Shown piece by piece: positions 22,151 to 33,577 of a stretch of DNA of 64,000 bases (position 1 is its first letter; the number at the start of each line of letters is the position of its first letter). A program made the position numbers and the translations under genes. The notes beneath the pieces were generated by a model that did not search any database, had not been told where the DNA came from, and saw nothing but the letters and a program-made list of their open reading frames with translations. Source of the DNA: Taeniopygia guttata (lineage: Eukaryota; Chordata; Aves; Passeriformes; Estrildidae); NCBI RefSeq assembly GCF_048771995.1, contig NC_133024.1:20802001-20866000 (forward strand), given 5' to 3'.

Positions 22151-23830
22151 ATGGACAGCGTCGCCAGGGTTGTGAGTATGAGTTGTGGGCAATGGAGTAT
22201 CGAATTTAAGCTCAAGGACTTTTATCTTGCTATAGCAAGGCTGCTTGAGCTTGGGGCAACCGAATGCTCAGTGGATGCCATGCATCCGGGAATATGGGAA
22301 CAGTGTACAGCCACGCTGGCCGGGGAATCGAAATCCTTAGGCAGTGGCGAGAGCGTTACGGCACGGGGCAAGGTAAAAAAAAACCCCGCGCAAGGCAATA
22401 GAAAAGCAAGAGATGCGGAGTGCAGCGCGTATGTGTTTATTAGTTAGACCCGGGCTCGGGGGGGGGCGAAAGCGCAGACCGTCCCTGAAGAGGATCCGCC
22501 CGGGAACGGAGACCTGGGGGGGCTCGGCGCGACACCCCCTTCCCCAGATCAGAGCCCAAACCCCGCCGCGGGAGCCCCCCGAAGAACCCCCGCCGCAAAA
22601 AAACCCCGAAACACCCCCGCCGCGAAAAACCCCCAAAAAACCCCCGCCGCAAAAAAACCCCGAGAAACCGCGGCTTCCCGATCCGTCCCGCCGCCGGTCA
22701 GCGATCCATTGTCAGAAGCGCAGCGGCGCGCGGAGCGCTTTTGGCAGGAGCTGGCAGGAGAAGCCAGAATCGCGGAAGCTGCAGCTCGGGCAGAGACGCT
22801 AACTGCGCGGCCACGTTGCCGCTTTAAAAATGGCGCCGGCCGCCGTAAAGGGGGGCGGGGCGCAAGTAGTCTCGGCGCAAAAACTCGGAAACAGCGTGAT
22901 TTCAGGGGCGCGCGTGCGCGGGAGAAAGAGGTGGAGAGCGGCAGGGAGCACGGAGCCAATCAGCAGCCGCCCCTGAAGCTGCCACCATATAAGGGAGAAA
23001 CCACCCCCCGCGGGAGGCGCAGCGAGCCGGGGGGGCGGGAGCGGCCCCACCCCCGCGGGGAGGAGCGAGCTCAGAGCCGGACAAAACGGCGCGGAGCCCC
23101 GGAAGTGCACTGGCATTTGACTTCCGGCGCGGAGCCTGGCAACAGCTCCGCCAGCTCCTCAGAGCCGGCGGGGGCCGGCCGGGACTCCGAAACCGAAGAA
23201 ACGGAACCAGCGCAGCTTAAAACAAAACCGAATAGAGTTCTAAGCTGCACCGAAAAGCGGTCACAATACGAACCAACCCAGTTTTACCAGCTGGGGAAAA
23301 ATACCCCTTGGAGCTGCGGGAAGAAAGAGCATCTCGCTAAGGAATGCGGGTCCCATTCCCCGGAGACACGAGACGGGGGGGAGCACGCGGGCCGAACTCA
23401 GCCTCCTCCCACCGCAAGCAGCGCCTGTGCCGCAGGGTCAGCGGGGAACGCCCCGATACGGGACCCCTGGGTGGCCCTAGCCATGAAAGTGGGGAGGGAG
23501 CCCCCGAAGGGGGGGACGTGCCGCCTCTGTGGCAGTCGGGGCCCCCACGTGGTGGGACTCCAGCTTTGGGCAGACACAGGAGCAGACTGCTCAATCCTGC
23601 TCCAAGCCCCATGGCACCGACACTGGCGGTGCAGGGAGGTCCCTCCAGTGAATGGGGTGGGAGGGCTGTCCCGAGCTTAGAAAAGCACCCAACTAGTAGC
23701 TATAACGCTGCACACAAAATAGGGGCCAGAACGAACAGTAGCAGTCCACCCTTACATCTTACAAAACTCTCCACCCCTGATAGGAAAAGACATCCTTGCT
23801 ATGTCAGGAGTCAAGATTACAAATTTATAA
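22151..23830 (+). pseudogene. gag-protease reading frame of provirus B
   Basis: From ATG 22151 (chosen because MDSVARVVSMSC then matches the start of an alpharetrovirus-like matrix; the upstream part of the frame looks like leader) frame 2 runs to TAG 22445-22447, then stays open to 23678. In order: matrix-like start; a Pro/Ala/Lys-rich section with 9-residue repeats near 22561-22667; a basic region; CGKKEHLAKEC at about 23313-23346, a zinc knuckle lacking its first Cys; LWADTGADCS at 23564-23590, the protease active site with Asp intact. After a stop at 23678 and another near 23723 the frame reads PLIGKDILAMSG (to TAA 23828), the protease C-terminal block. No capsid homology region is visible. 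Gag and protease share one frame. CpG-rich throughout. Confidence 0.8.
22561..22667 (+). repeat. 27-bp in-frame repeat in gag of provirus B
   Basis: Three 27-bp units starting CCCCCGCCGC at 22587, 22614 and 22641, with a divergent 26-bp unit before them. In the gag frame each unit encodes nine residues of the type TPAAKKPRN. Such Pro-rich spacers lie between matrix and capsid in many retroviruses. Confidence 0.85.
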
Positions 23831-23890
23831 TAAAGGCCACTGCTGCACACCCACTGCTGCCAATCAAACCTGACCCTCAAAACAAAACTA

Positions 23891-24130
23891 ATGAGAAGCT
23901 GTGAGTCTTGTTTGCAGGACACGCCTGTGAACCATCCCCGTGATGCATACACCCCTGCTCCAGAGAAAGATGACAGACCACTGAGCCGCCAGACAACACC
24001 TGAGAGTCCCACGGCGGTGAGACCCAAACATACACAGTGTCTCTGTGCAATTTTACTGTTAGGGCTTGTGGCCGGGGGGCAAGCTGACCCAAGCCACCAC
24101 CCCCACCAGCCTTTTAAGTGTGTCGTGTAA
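23891..24130 (+). pseudogene. Env leader peptide remnant (provirus B)
   Basis: Frame 2 ends in CLCAILLLGLVAGGQADPSHH, a hydrophobic signal peptide with a plausible cleavage site after VAGG or GGQA, then runs into TAA at 24128. TTGTTTGCAG near 23920 would suit a splice acceptor. The surface subunit that should follow is mostly deleted; 24131-24500 has only scraps without recognisable motifs. Confidence 0.6.
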
Positions 24131-24502
24131 CATCTTTCAAGTGACAAGGTGCTCAAAGAAGTCACCACAATAAATACCCCATCCTTCGTGTTCCACATAG
24201 CCAACCTGTTTAAAAGCTACCTTACTAACCCTAAATGAAACCAAATCGAACCTAACTAACCCCTATTAGTTTTGCTATAATGTTAAACCCCCTTTTCTAC
24301 GAAAGCATTGCTTTAGACACCCACTTCAGTTACTCCACAGCCAGTCCTCCCCCACCAGGGCAAGTGAGACACTCCCCGCAGAGGAATCACCCTGAGTCAA
24401 ATCACAGGACAGGGCAGATGTTTTGGAAATGCAACCTTAGCAAAGCAGAAAGGCAACTTCTGCACTAAAGTTGCCAAACCCAACAGAAAAACTAACAAGT
24501 GG

Positions 24503-25234
24503 GTGATCCCATCTGCGTCTGGGATGTGGGTTTGCCAAAGGTCCGGAAGGAGTCCTTGTATGTTCCTTGACAAATTTAATAACTCTATCGATTTCTATGT
24601 CCAAGGTCTGACTATTCTAGGGTCCTATATCACTCAGACGAAGAAATATACCATCTTCTCGAGGAACCTGACAAACTCCACAAAAGAGAAATTAACCATC
24701 GCAATGCTGCTTGGCCTGAGAGCAGCTAGCACAGCCACGAGTGTCTCAGCCATCGCAACCCAGCAGCACGGACTCTCTCAGCTGCAAATGACCATCGACG
24801 AGGACCTGCAGAAGATCAAGAAATCCATCTCCTATCTAGAGAAATCAGTCTCTTCGCTTTCAGAAATAATTTTACAAAATAGGCAAGAGTTAGACCTCTT
24901 ATTCATGCAGCAAAGAAGACTGTGTGTACCCCTAAAAAAATAGTGCTGCTTCTACGCAGATCATACGGGAGTCGTTAAAGACTCCATGGCAGAACTCCGA
25001 GACAGACTGGCTCAGAGAAAGAGAGACAGGGAGACCCAGCAGAGCTGGTTTGAATCCTGGTTCAATCAATCACCTTGGCTCACCACTTTAATTTCCGCCC
25101 TGGTAGGTCCACTGGCAATACTGCTTTTAGCTATTACCATAGGACCATGCCTGCTGAACAAACTAGTCTCGTTTGTTCAGGCCCGTCTGGAAAGGGCAAA
25201 CATTCTGTTCATACGCCACCAACAAATGCTGTAA
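24503..25234 (+). pseudogene. Env transmembrane subunit remnant, gammaretrovirus type (provirus B)
   Basis: The same frame as the leader reads a fusion-peptide-like AMLLGLRAASTATSV (about 24700-24750), a heptad-rich helix, the segment LQNRQELDLLFMQQ that corresponds to the immunosuppressive-domain region of gamma-type TM, and a CX6CC motif whose sixth X is a TAG stop (24941-24943). After the stop the same frame runs to TAA 25232 with WFESWFNQSPWL and a membrane span of about 25 residues (LISALVGPLAILLLAITIG). CX6CC means the family uses a covalent SU-TM link. The stop, absent SU and missing cleavage context make it non-functional. Confidence 0.88.
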
Positions 25235-25388
25235 ACCAAAAACTGCAAACACAGTCAGTAGCTGAAGCCTTCAAGACCTGCCTTGAAAAAATTACCCAGA
25301 TTTACCAAACCACCCTTTCCTTAACAAGTTGCAAGTTTGTACCTCACTCCAGTGCCTATATCTGCGACTACCTCATTTTGTATGTGAT

Positions 25389-25402
25389 AAGGAGGGGGGA
25401 GA
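25389..25402 (+). promoter_or_regulatory. Polypurine tract of provirus B
   Basis: AAGGAGGGGGGAGA directly precedes the 3' LTR start at 25403, which fixes the LTR left end as TGTGG. Confidence 0.9.
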
Positions 25403-25748
25403 TGTGGTAGATAGGGACAGGCGAAGCGGAAGACCACGGGATGTGACGGAAAGATAGACCCCTCCCCTTCTCCCTGCCCCACGTTATCTATTAACCCCAG
25501 AAGCATGTAGCCACACCTGCCCCGGTAACTTTCCACTCCCGACTAACCCCTGAGACCCCCCAACCCCCCTCTGACGTAGCAAAGACCCCCAAGACTATTT
25601 AAACCCACAAGATGAGATAATAAAGGCTTTTCGACCGTCTGCCACATTGGTATATGCGTGTGTTGATTAGCCCGAGTGGCCTGGGCGAGACCAGGCTGCC
25701 GTGCTGCCACCTGAACCAGGTCGCTGGTTGCCCTTTATAAAGGCAACA
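25403..25748 (+). mobile_element. 3' LTR of provirus B
   Basis: 346 bp, identical in length to the 5' LTR and differing at two sites. It ends GGCAACA at 25748 and is followed by GAAAGG. Confidence 0.95.
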
Positions 25749-25754
25749 GAAAGG

Positions 25755-25953
25755 AGAGAAGACAGTCTACACCTCTTCACCTCCAGCCACCAGTGTGCCA
25801 CAGAGACTCCAGGGACAGACTCTGCATGCCTTCTACCCTTTTGGCTACTGGAAAAGCTACAGCGGGGGCGAGCTCCGTGTCAAGCCCCCTGCCGAGCTGA
25901 TCCTTTTAATAAAGAGCTGAACATTAATAAAGGCAAAGACCCTGTTCATTTCA
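25755..25953 (+). mobile_element. 3' LTR of provirus A, second part
   Basis: Resumes as AGAGAAGACAGTCTACACC and aligns with 16732-16933, including both AATAAA signals, to the final TTTCA at 25953. The duplication CTCTC follows. Confidence 0.93.
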
Positions 25954-25958
25954 CTCTC

Positions 25959-28900
25959 AAAAAGAAAAAAAGTGTCAAGTTTGAACCTGTGTAATCCTAA
26001 TTTATAAGTCATTTTACACAATGATGGTTTCATAGGGTACTGAAGAGCAGAAAGGCCCTTTAAAGTATGATTTCCAGTACACCTTGACTACTTAGATTTG
26101 GCTAGTCACTATTCTAACTAAGGGGAATTCAAGAAGTTGCATTTTCTTTCCAGAAAGCTTTCAGACTTGAGCAAAGGCATCTTGAAAAAGAGACTTTTTA
26201 ACTATTTCTAAAGGTAGCATACTTTAAACACCTGGTAATGGAAACAAACAAAGTACAAAAACAATTCCCCATCTGTTTCTAAGACCTTCTTAAAAACACA
26301 CCTACATTCCTGGTATTGCCAGGAATGACACAACTCAGTTCACAAACTTGGTTCAGCTTCCAGGACATTGACTAAAGCGATAGAAATGTACGCAACCATC
26401 GCAGCTGTGGTGTGGAACTGGGACCTCCTAATGGTGACACCACTCGACAACAAGAGGCATGGGATTTCTACTCACAGAACAGAAGTTAGTAAGGTACTCA
26501 GAATAGAGGTTCTTAAGATAAGCAGTCAAATAACTGTAGGGAAGTAATGATTCCCTGAGTCACAATGCACCACCTCTTGTACAGAGGTCAGCAACCAGCC
26601 TAACACACCTTACTCACATCAGCAAACACTAAAAACAAGCACACCTGACACATACATAGTCAGACCCCATTTACACATATCCTGCTTCCAGCAATCCTTT
26701 TTCTTCCAAATAATGTATTTTTTTAGAAGCAACTGCCAATAGCTGCTAAGAATCCTTGCACTTCTAATGGTTCATGGACTTGCATTTTACATTGCTACTG
26801 CAAATGCATTCCAGTTGTTTTATAGATAGAGGGGTCACCTCAAATCACAGTCTCATTGCAACTTTCAACAAAAAATGTAGAGGTATGATTGTCACTTACT
26901 GTAAAGATGAACATTTATATGCTTGATTTTCAGGATGCAACTAAACTCACCAAAATCAAAGGGACAACTAACCACTGAGCTTCATTATCCACCACCTGTG
27001 CTGGTCCAAATCTTACAGGCTGGTAACTCACTGAAAATTATTTTTATTTTGGTATTTGCAAAGAAGAAAGAATATAACCCAAACAGAAGTGACAACTCAA
27101 AACAGAGATTTTGAAAAAATGCCAACAGGAAGCACACAAATGCAATAAGCAGTACCAAGTGATGTGTTACAATTCCATGATCCAATTGATTGAAATAGTG
27201 AGATAGCTAAACAAGCACACCAAAGTTACATGCTAGAAAAGAAAGCACACATTAAATGCTTCTTACCTATACAAGAGCTGCTGTTTGGGTTTTTGGTATT
27301 TTTTTCAGGCACTAGACAAAAATGCATCAACCAGAAGATATTTTCAAAAATCAGTGTTATTCTGTGGTCCAAAGGTAAAGTCACTATCAAATTTTCAAGT
27401 ATAATTTTTGTTTCAAATAACAAAATGTTTGGTTATAAAGAAACAAGCTCAGATAGACTATAGATAGCACAGCTCAAGCTGTTTGCCTCCAGGAATGGAT
27501 AGCAAAGAATGCAGTTTAGCAAAATTTGATATTTCATTACTGCATTAATGAAAAAGTTTCATAGATAACAACCCACCATCCTGTATAAAAAACCTCAGGA
27601 CTGAAAATTCTATCTTAATAAAAGTTACCACAGGGCCTTCTACATCAGTATTACTCTCACTCTTCACCTCCCCGAACTTCAGTTTAGCAACAAATCTACA
27701 CTCTATGCTTGGACAGTGGCTTCAACTACACTATTTTAAATAAAAGAATGCTGAATGTTCCGTAATATTTGATTTAGAGAAATTATTCTAAAAGCAACTA
27801 AATCAGAAAATGCAGAAGGGAAAGGAAATACTTTGACTGCGAAACAAATTCCAGGTTTTCCCAAAGTACAGGGTGAAGTAATAAAAGTGGGGGTGACAAT
27901 CAACAACTTTTTTTAAAGCCTTTCAAAATATGAATAAAATAACCAATATAGAAACATTTCACAATACACAGAGCAGTAATTCCAACAGGGATCACATTTG
28001 AACTGATGACTATCTGAGCTATGAAAGCTGATGCATTCAAGGCAGCCCTTAACCAGCTGATGACTGAAACTACACAGAGCAGCAGTGATCGCATTAAAAA
28101 CCTAATGCATCAATTCCCACAGCATAAAGCAGGTTGGCAGAATTGCAGAGAAAGGAGACATTTCTTTTTCTCTTACATTAATAACATAAGAAAACACTCC
28201 TGAAAACCTTGAGAGCCAAACATCTCCTTTCAACAGCAGGAAAATAATTTTCCTAAAGACTGCACTAACGTGCTAGAAGGCCACTGGCTTGAGATGCACA
28301 CAGTAGCAGCATACAATGTTCTGAAAGAACACTTCCATTGTTTTTTTTAACACCAGCTCAGATGCTTGATTTTTATAGCCACAGACATATATATATAAAC
28401 CAACACACACAGTACTGCTTAAATCCAAAACACAGTACATTCTTATGAGTATGAGAGCTCCAAAGGTAATAGCCACCAAGACATCCGGCAACACCTAATG
28501 GAAGGTGAATCAAAAATAATTTACATACATTGCTTTGTGTTCCATTCACCAGACAAAGAAGTTCATGCTATAGGTCACGTGAAGCAGTTATATCACTACA
28601 ATAACATCCTTTCTGTACTACAGAGACCACATTCCTAAGATCACCAATCACTGGTGGTATTTGTTGTGCCCTGGAAAAATCACTCCTTGAATAATTTGTG
28701 GCTTAGTGGTGCCGTGCATTAAGAGGAGCATCTGAACATCCTACACGTAATTCAGTAACAGACCTGACAGAGGTTTCCTCCTGTGTTATGTTCTGTTCTC
28801 AAGGTATTTTGTGAACTTAACTATTCCAAGTGGTTTATTTGTGCATGTAAAAAAAGGAGCATCTGAATCTGTGAAAGGGTTGATTTCTAAATGGGGTGTG

Positions 28901-29849
28901 AAAACTTGCAGAATTCCTAGAAGGAGCCAGAGGCCAAATTTGCCTAATCTATCTTGGAAGTTTATCCCAAAGCTACATTCCCTGACAACGAATTGTTTTT
29001 GTGGACCTTAGCTTATATATTTTGCAAAGGGAGCACCACCATCCTGACAGAAGCAACAACAAACTATTAAAGGTTATACACCTTAAAAGACTCAAAGATT
29101 TACAGAATCTCCAGAGCCCAAGGATTACCAATGCAACTGTTTGAAAGACTTGTCTTAGTATATGGTTTTCATGCAATAGAGCAATCTGAAGAATTAGATA
29201 AATCCAGATGGTGACTACAGCTTTCAGAGTCTTCCTTCTGAGAAGATTTCAGCACAAAATAAATTTACATACACCAGCTGCAGAGTACTACATAGTTTGG
29301 TCTGTGAGACCTCCCAGGCAGCTCCTCTGGGCAAAAAATTGTGTACGAAAGACTTGATTTTAGTTTGTGATTTGGAACTGTCACTGTCATCAAATCAAAA
29401 CAGATACAAATTAAAATGTTGTGGGAAGCAAACACAAACATAATAACATATGATACCAATCTCATAAGGTAAATTGCCAATACCTCTTGTGAAATCAGCA
29501 CAAATACTGTTTTTTCAATATCGTAAGACAGAAGACCAAATCAACTCCTTAGTGCTGATAGAAGAATGTTTAGTAGACTAAGCATTTCTGCAATGTTTCC
29601 TTCCCATTGTGAGTAATTTCTAGAGGTAACTGAAACTATCATCTCCATCTGGTTCACTCATTTCCCTCAAGAAGCTTCTGAGTGTTGGGCTTCTTTCCCA
29701 CCATAGCTCTCTAGATTTTACATTCTTTTGTTGCATTTCAAAAGCTGAATTCAGCCGGAGGGCAGGGCTGCTATTCAGAGAGAGCTCCACCAGAGCAATT
29801 CCAAGGTCTTGCATCTGGGAAGCAATAGCCCAGTCCAACAGTAGAGACT
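25959..29849. other. AT-rich intergenic DNA, no gene seen
   Basis: About 3.9 kb of unique AT-rich sequence. A (TA)n run lies at 28388-28400. Short hydrophobic frames on the minus strand (27900-28094 and 28273-28494) are preceded by acceptor-like AG sites but give no recognisable protein, so they are not called as genes. Confidence 0.5.
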
Positions 29850-30482
29850 GGGAGGTGTTTAGAAGCAGAAAAGGACCTCAATGTCCTAGAGGACATTTTG
29901 AAGGTGTGTCAGCACTGTGCCCTTGCAGCCAAGGTGGCCAACAGCATCTTGAGCTGTGTTAAGGAGAGGGCAAGGGGAACAATTTTTCATAACACCTCAT
30001 CTCAGTACTGTCAACCCTCCAGTACGAGAAGAATACTGACACATGGAACAGAGTCAGTCAAAAAGCCTCCAAAAGAGTGAGGGTCTGGACAACATGATGC
30101 AGTGAAGAGGTTGATAGAGCTGGGTATTTTCACCTTGGAGAAAAGGAGACCCTGTTGCTGCTTGCAACTCCCTGACTGCAGGACAGGACTGGAAAATGAA
30201 AGTAGCCTCTTCTCATAGGTGCACCATGATGACACAAGAGCCAAAAGACACAAATTGCAGAACAGTAAATTACATGTTCTAGGTAAAAGAGAAAAAATAT
30301 ACCATGAGGATGGTCAAACACTGGACTGGGTTGCTCAAAGACATTGTAGAACCTCCATATTTAGAGATGTTCAGGACTGTCTTAGCCCTCATGAACTTTA
30401 TCTGATGAGACCTGTTTGAGCAAGGAGTTGAACTAGATAACCCCTGAATGTCCCTTCTGACTGTTATGACTCCACGATTTTA
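29850..30482 (+). mobile_element. CR1 LINE 3' fragment
   Basis: From about 29860 the sequence follows the end of the CR1 second open frame: frame 2 reads CQHCALAAKVANSILSCVK, then GGAGAAAAGGAGACC and a 3' region GGAGTTGAACTAGATAACC, ending in a tail like TCTGACTGTTATGACTCCACG. Many substitutions and indels show an old copy; the 5' part is truncated as is usual for CR1. Confidence 0.85.
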
Positions 30483-33400
30483 AGGCACCAAGCGATGTGC
30501 TGTAGGTGAAAGTCCTATAGTTCCAGGTCTAGATGTTCTAGAACCTAGCTTTTGTTGCTCTTGGCTACTTTTTTTTTTCCATCTCATTTGGGATTTCTGG
30601 GTTTTGTTATAGCTTTCAGTAAAAATCATTCTACTCGTCTCTTTGCTCTCATTTTTTCTTTGCTCCAGTTTTTATTGCCTATTACGATGATCATGTTTTA
30701 AGAATAACAACAATTTAAATTCATCCTTTTAGAAAGGAAAATTGGTATTGATTATATATTACTCACATCAATGTATGTAATTAGTCTCATCCTTTAGAAA
30801 CACATTTATAAAGCCACCATGACATGGTGGCTTTATAAACCTGATGTTTATTAATAATGAATCTGAGGTTCAGTATTAATTTACTTCAGCTGGGAGGCTC
30901 ATGACTGTACATAAGACACATTTATTTGACACTCTAGAGTTATTTAGTTGCCGAGTGGTTTGTGTTTTTGAACTTAACATTTAGTTCTGGATTATTGTAG
31001 TAAGAAACATCTGTGAATTTTACTGTGCTGAAAGTCATTATCTGAGGAAAACAGTAGCATAAATTCCAGGAATATTTTTTTTTTTTTTACATTTTTGCTG
31101 CACTTCATATATGAAACAATTAAGAGAAGATGGTGGTAAGAAAGCCCTATTTTTTTTTTTTTTTTTTCTTATTTAAACAGTGTAAATAGGGAAAGAAAAT
31201 ATTAGGAAGGATCTCTTACTATCTTCTACTCTTGAACAAGTTCATGTTTATTGGAACAATGGCCTGTACTACTAAGAACCTTTAAGTAAGAACAGTTAGA
31301 AAAACATTAAAGATGAATTGTGTCTTATAACTGTGGGTTTTATACATTTAAATAAAAACATTGTTTCAAAGTATTGAGCAATTTAAATTCCCAGGATACA
31401 GTAAATCTTACGGCTCAGTGAAAGCTGAAGGAGGAGCCTATGATTACTATAGGATTAATTAAGCACTTTAAGTACAGGTAAAATTTTAATAATGTCTTTA
31501 GCTTCTGTGGGAATTAAGAACATACGTAAGTCTTTATCTATTTAGCTTAATCAGAAACTATGAATCTTCAACTTCAATTATTTCCATACATTTCCTCTCT
31601 GTTTTATAGATAAGATACTGCTCTTCACATTCTCTCCAGTGTATTACATTTTTGTCAGGATTTAGTTTTGTCTTTTAGCTTTTCTTCTTGCATGCAAAAC
31701 CCAATTTGAAACAATCTTTCATCACTTGCACCTGCTCCAAATTCTGTCTTTTGTCTATATTGTTCTCGTTTGCTGCCTGCATTCTTATTTGTTATTAGCT
31801 CTGAATTGATTCCGTCACTATACCAGGTTGAATCATTATTTGGTTTATACTGATTTCTGCTCCCAAACTCATTGACCAGTGGCAAGCAGAAAAACTTTAG
31901 ATGTCAGGCTCCTCAAGTGCTGAAGCTCTTTTTTGATAAATTTCCATGCTTGAGGAGAACAGATCACATTTATGATTAGGAAAATAATTAAGAGCACCCT
32001 TTCTTTTGTCCTTTTGAAGGTGAAAGAGGGGAATTAAGTGTGGCATGTTTCAGGGCTTTGTATCCAGTCTAAAGGAAATCCTATGTCCATACATCAGTGT
32101 CAGAGACAAATGTAATGTTTAGTAATATATTTCTGCCTAATGCTGTCTACAGGGGAGCCTTAGATGTCAACAGAACCTTGAGGTGAGACTATAATGTAAG
32201 AACCTGGGACCTGCAAAGACAATGTCTGGCAGCTAAGATCCAAAGGGAAGAGCTTCAATCAAATTTTCTGTTTCAGAAATAGATGCAGGTGAGATTGGTA
32301 ATTCCTTTGCAAATAAATTAATTTGTTTCAAGAATTTGTACTTTGCTTGTTCTTAAAATTGTGACTCAGGGTATGAAATTGTTGATATCAGCTCTTTCTC
32401 TTCCAGATAAAGAAACTGGAGAGCAGCTTGATTTTGTCTGATCTTTTGTTGCAGTCCCACCAACACAAACTGAGCTGAGCTGACCTGCAACCCCATCAGT
32501 ACAATGATGAATGAAACAAACTGTAGTGAAGAGACTCAAAATGTGAAAGTATATTCTAGAAATACCAAATTAATGATGAAAAGCTTGATATCTTTTGTAC
32601 AGATTTAAGTAATGTGCTGCTGATGGACAGCCCTAACTGGTGCTGATGAAATTCAGAGCTAGAACTGGAGGCAAAAATAACTCAAAGAAATTGGTGTAGC
32701 ATTTAACTGAAATAGCAGAGAATTTTAATTTTAAATGGAAGAAAGCCTGAAAATATTAAAATCTTTAAAACTTAAAGAAGCATTAAAGCTTTAAACTTTG
32801 CTAATAAAGACATAAATAAACATTAGAGCTTTTGATAACATTTAAAGATGAAATAGGATTGTTTTATGTGAAATCCAAGTTTTCTGCACAGGGCTAATTG
32901 TGGCTAAAAACCCACAGACTGGGGAGGTTTTTTCTGTTATTGCCAGCACTTGGATGTTGGCAAGTGATGACTGTGTATGGATTTCAATAGTCAAAGTCCA
33001 AATTAAAAAATAAGAGAGAGAGAGAGATATAAAAGATGGTACAAAAGGGTGGGTTTATGACCCTCATAATTGTTAAAATAATTTTAAAATATTCCCAAAT
33101 CAACCAGAAAATTTGAAAAAAATTAAAGATAGAATAAAGACTCCCTGGCCCTGCATCTTCTTTAAATAGTAATGTTTTTTCAAGCCTAGTTTTTTTTGTT
33201 TGCTTTTTTGTTTGTTTGTTTTTGTTGGTTTTGTTTTTTTAATTTGTGACTGGAAATAATCAGTTCCACAGTCTCTTTTCATTTTCAGACATAAGAGGCA
33301 ATGACACACACTCCTCTTGAGGTGCAACACCACAACTTCTATGCCAGCACTGGTCCTGAAGTGTTCTTTGGGCAAGACTTTGTGAGAAAGATGTGAATTG

Positions 33401-33577
33401 TTGGATGAGATTGCAGCCTTGTAGTGTCAAGCTCTCCCATGAACGAGATAGGAGTAATAAAAATGGTAGTGAAAATGGATTTGGAGAGACTCCTGAAGAA
33501 CTCGGGACAGCCAGTTGCAGCAGACGGGAAGGAAAAGGTTCACTAAATCATATCTTATGGGCAAATGTAAAGGGAAG
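30483..33577. other. AT-rich intergenic DNA with simple repeats
   Basis: No gene recognised. Holds T runs at about 31076-31090 and 31150-31167, a (GA)n run at 33013-33028, a T/G-rich tract at 33188-33242 and the palindrome listed separately. Confidence 0.55.
30805..30839. repeat. Perfect 35-bp palindrome (17-bp arms)
   Basis: TTTATAAAGCCACCATG at 30805-30821 is followed by one A and then its exact reverse complement (30823-30839). It is not part of a recognised element. Confidence 0.97.

Larger units (their letters stand above)
21669..25748 (+). mobile_element. Provirus B, young recombinant-type defective ERV
   Basis: A 4,080-bp provirus with two 346-bp LTRs differing at two positions, flanked by the 6-bp duplication GAAAGG (21663-21668, 25749-25754). 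Order: LTR, phenylalanine-tRNA primer site, matrix-like gag start, CpG-rich gag, protease, env leader, TM, purine tract, LTR. RT, RNase H, integrase, the gag capsid and most of surface Env are absent. The gag start resembles alpharetroviruses while TM is of gammaretroviral type, suggesting a recombinant lineage. Two differences in 346 bp indicate a recent insertion. It needed enzymes supplied in trans, or it lost them after integration. Confidence 0.93.
16022..25958 (+). mobile_element. Provirus A, gammaretrovirus-like, with nested insertions
   Basis: The element runs 16027-25953 and is flanked by CTCTC on both sides (16022-16026 and 25954-25958), a 5-bp duplication. Order: 5' LTR holding a nested solo LTR, proline-tRNA primer site, leader with a large minisatellite, gag remnant, protease, integrase, purine tract, and a 3' LTR split by provirus B. 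RT and RNase H are missing between protease and integrase, and env is essentially gone. Primer site and integrase motifs are of gammaretroviral type. The two LTRs differ by an indel of about 26 bp plus scattered substitutions, so A is clearly older than B. Frameshifts and stops break all its genes. Confidence 0.93.

Noticed and set aside
22549-23116. Minus-strand frames across the provirus B gag region
   Set aside because: Shadow frames opposite the CpG-rich gag-protease frame.
27900-28494. Hydrophobic minus-strand segments with acceptor-like AG sites (28494-28440 and 28060-27900)
   Set aside because: Acceptors look fair but there are no matching donors, no recognisable membrane-protein family, and AT-rich DNA often gives hydrophobic frames.
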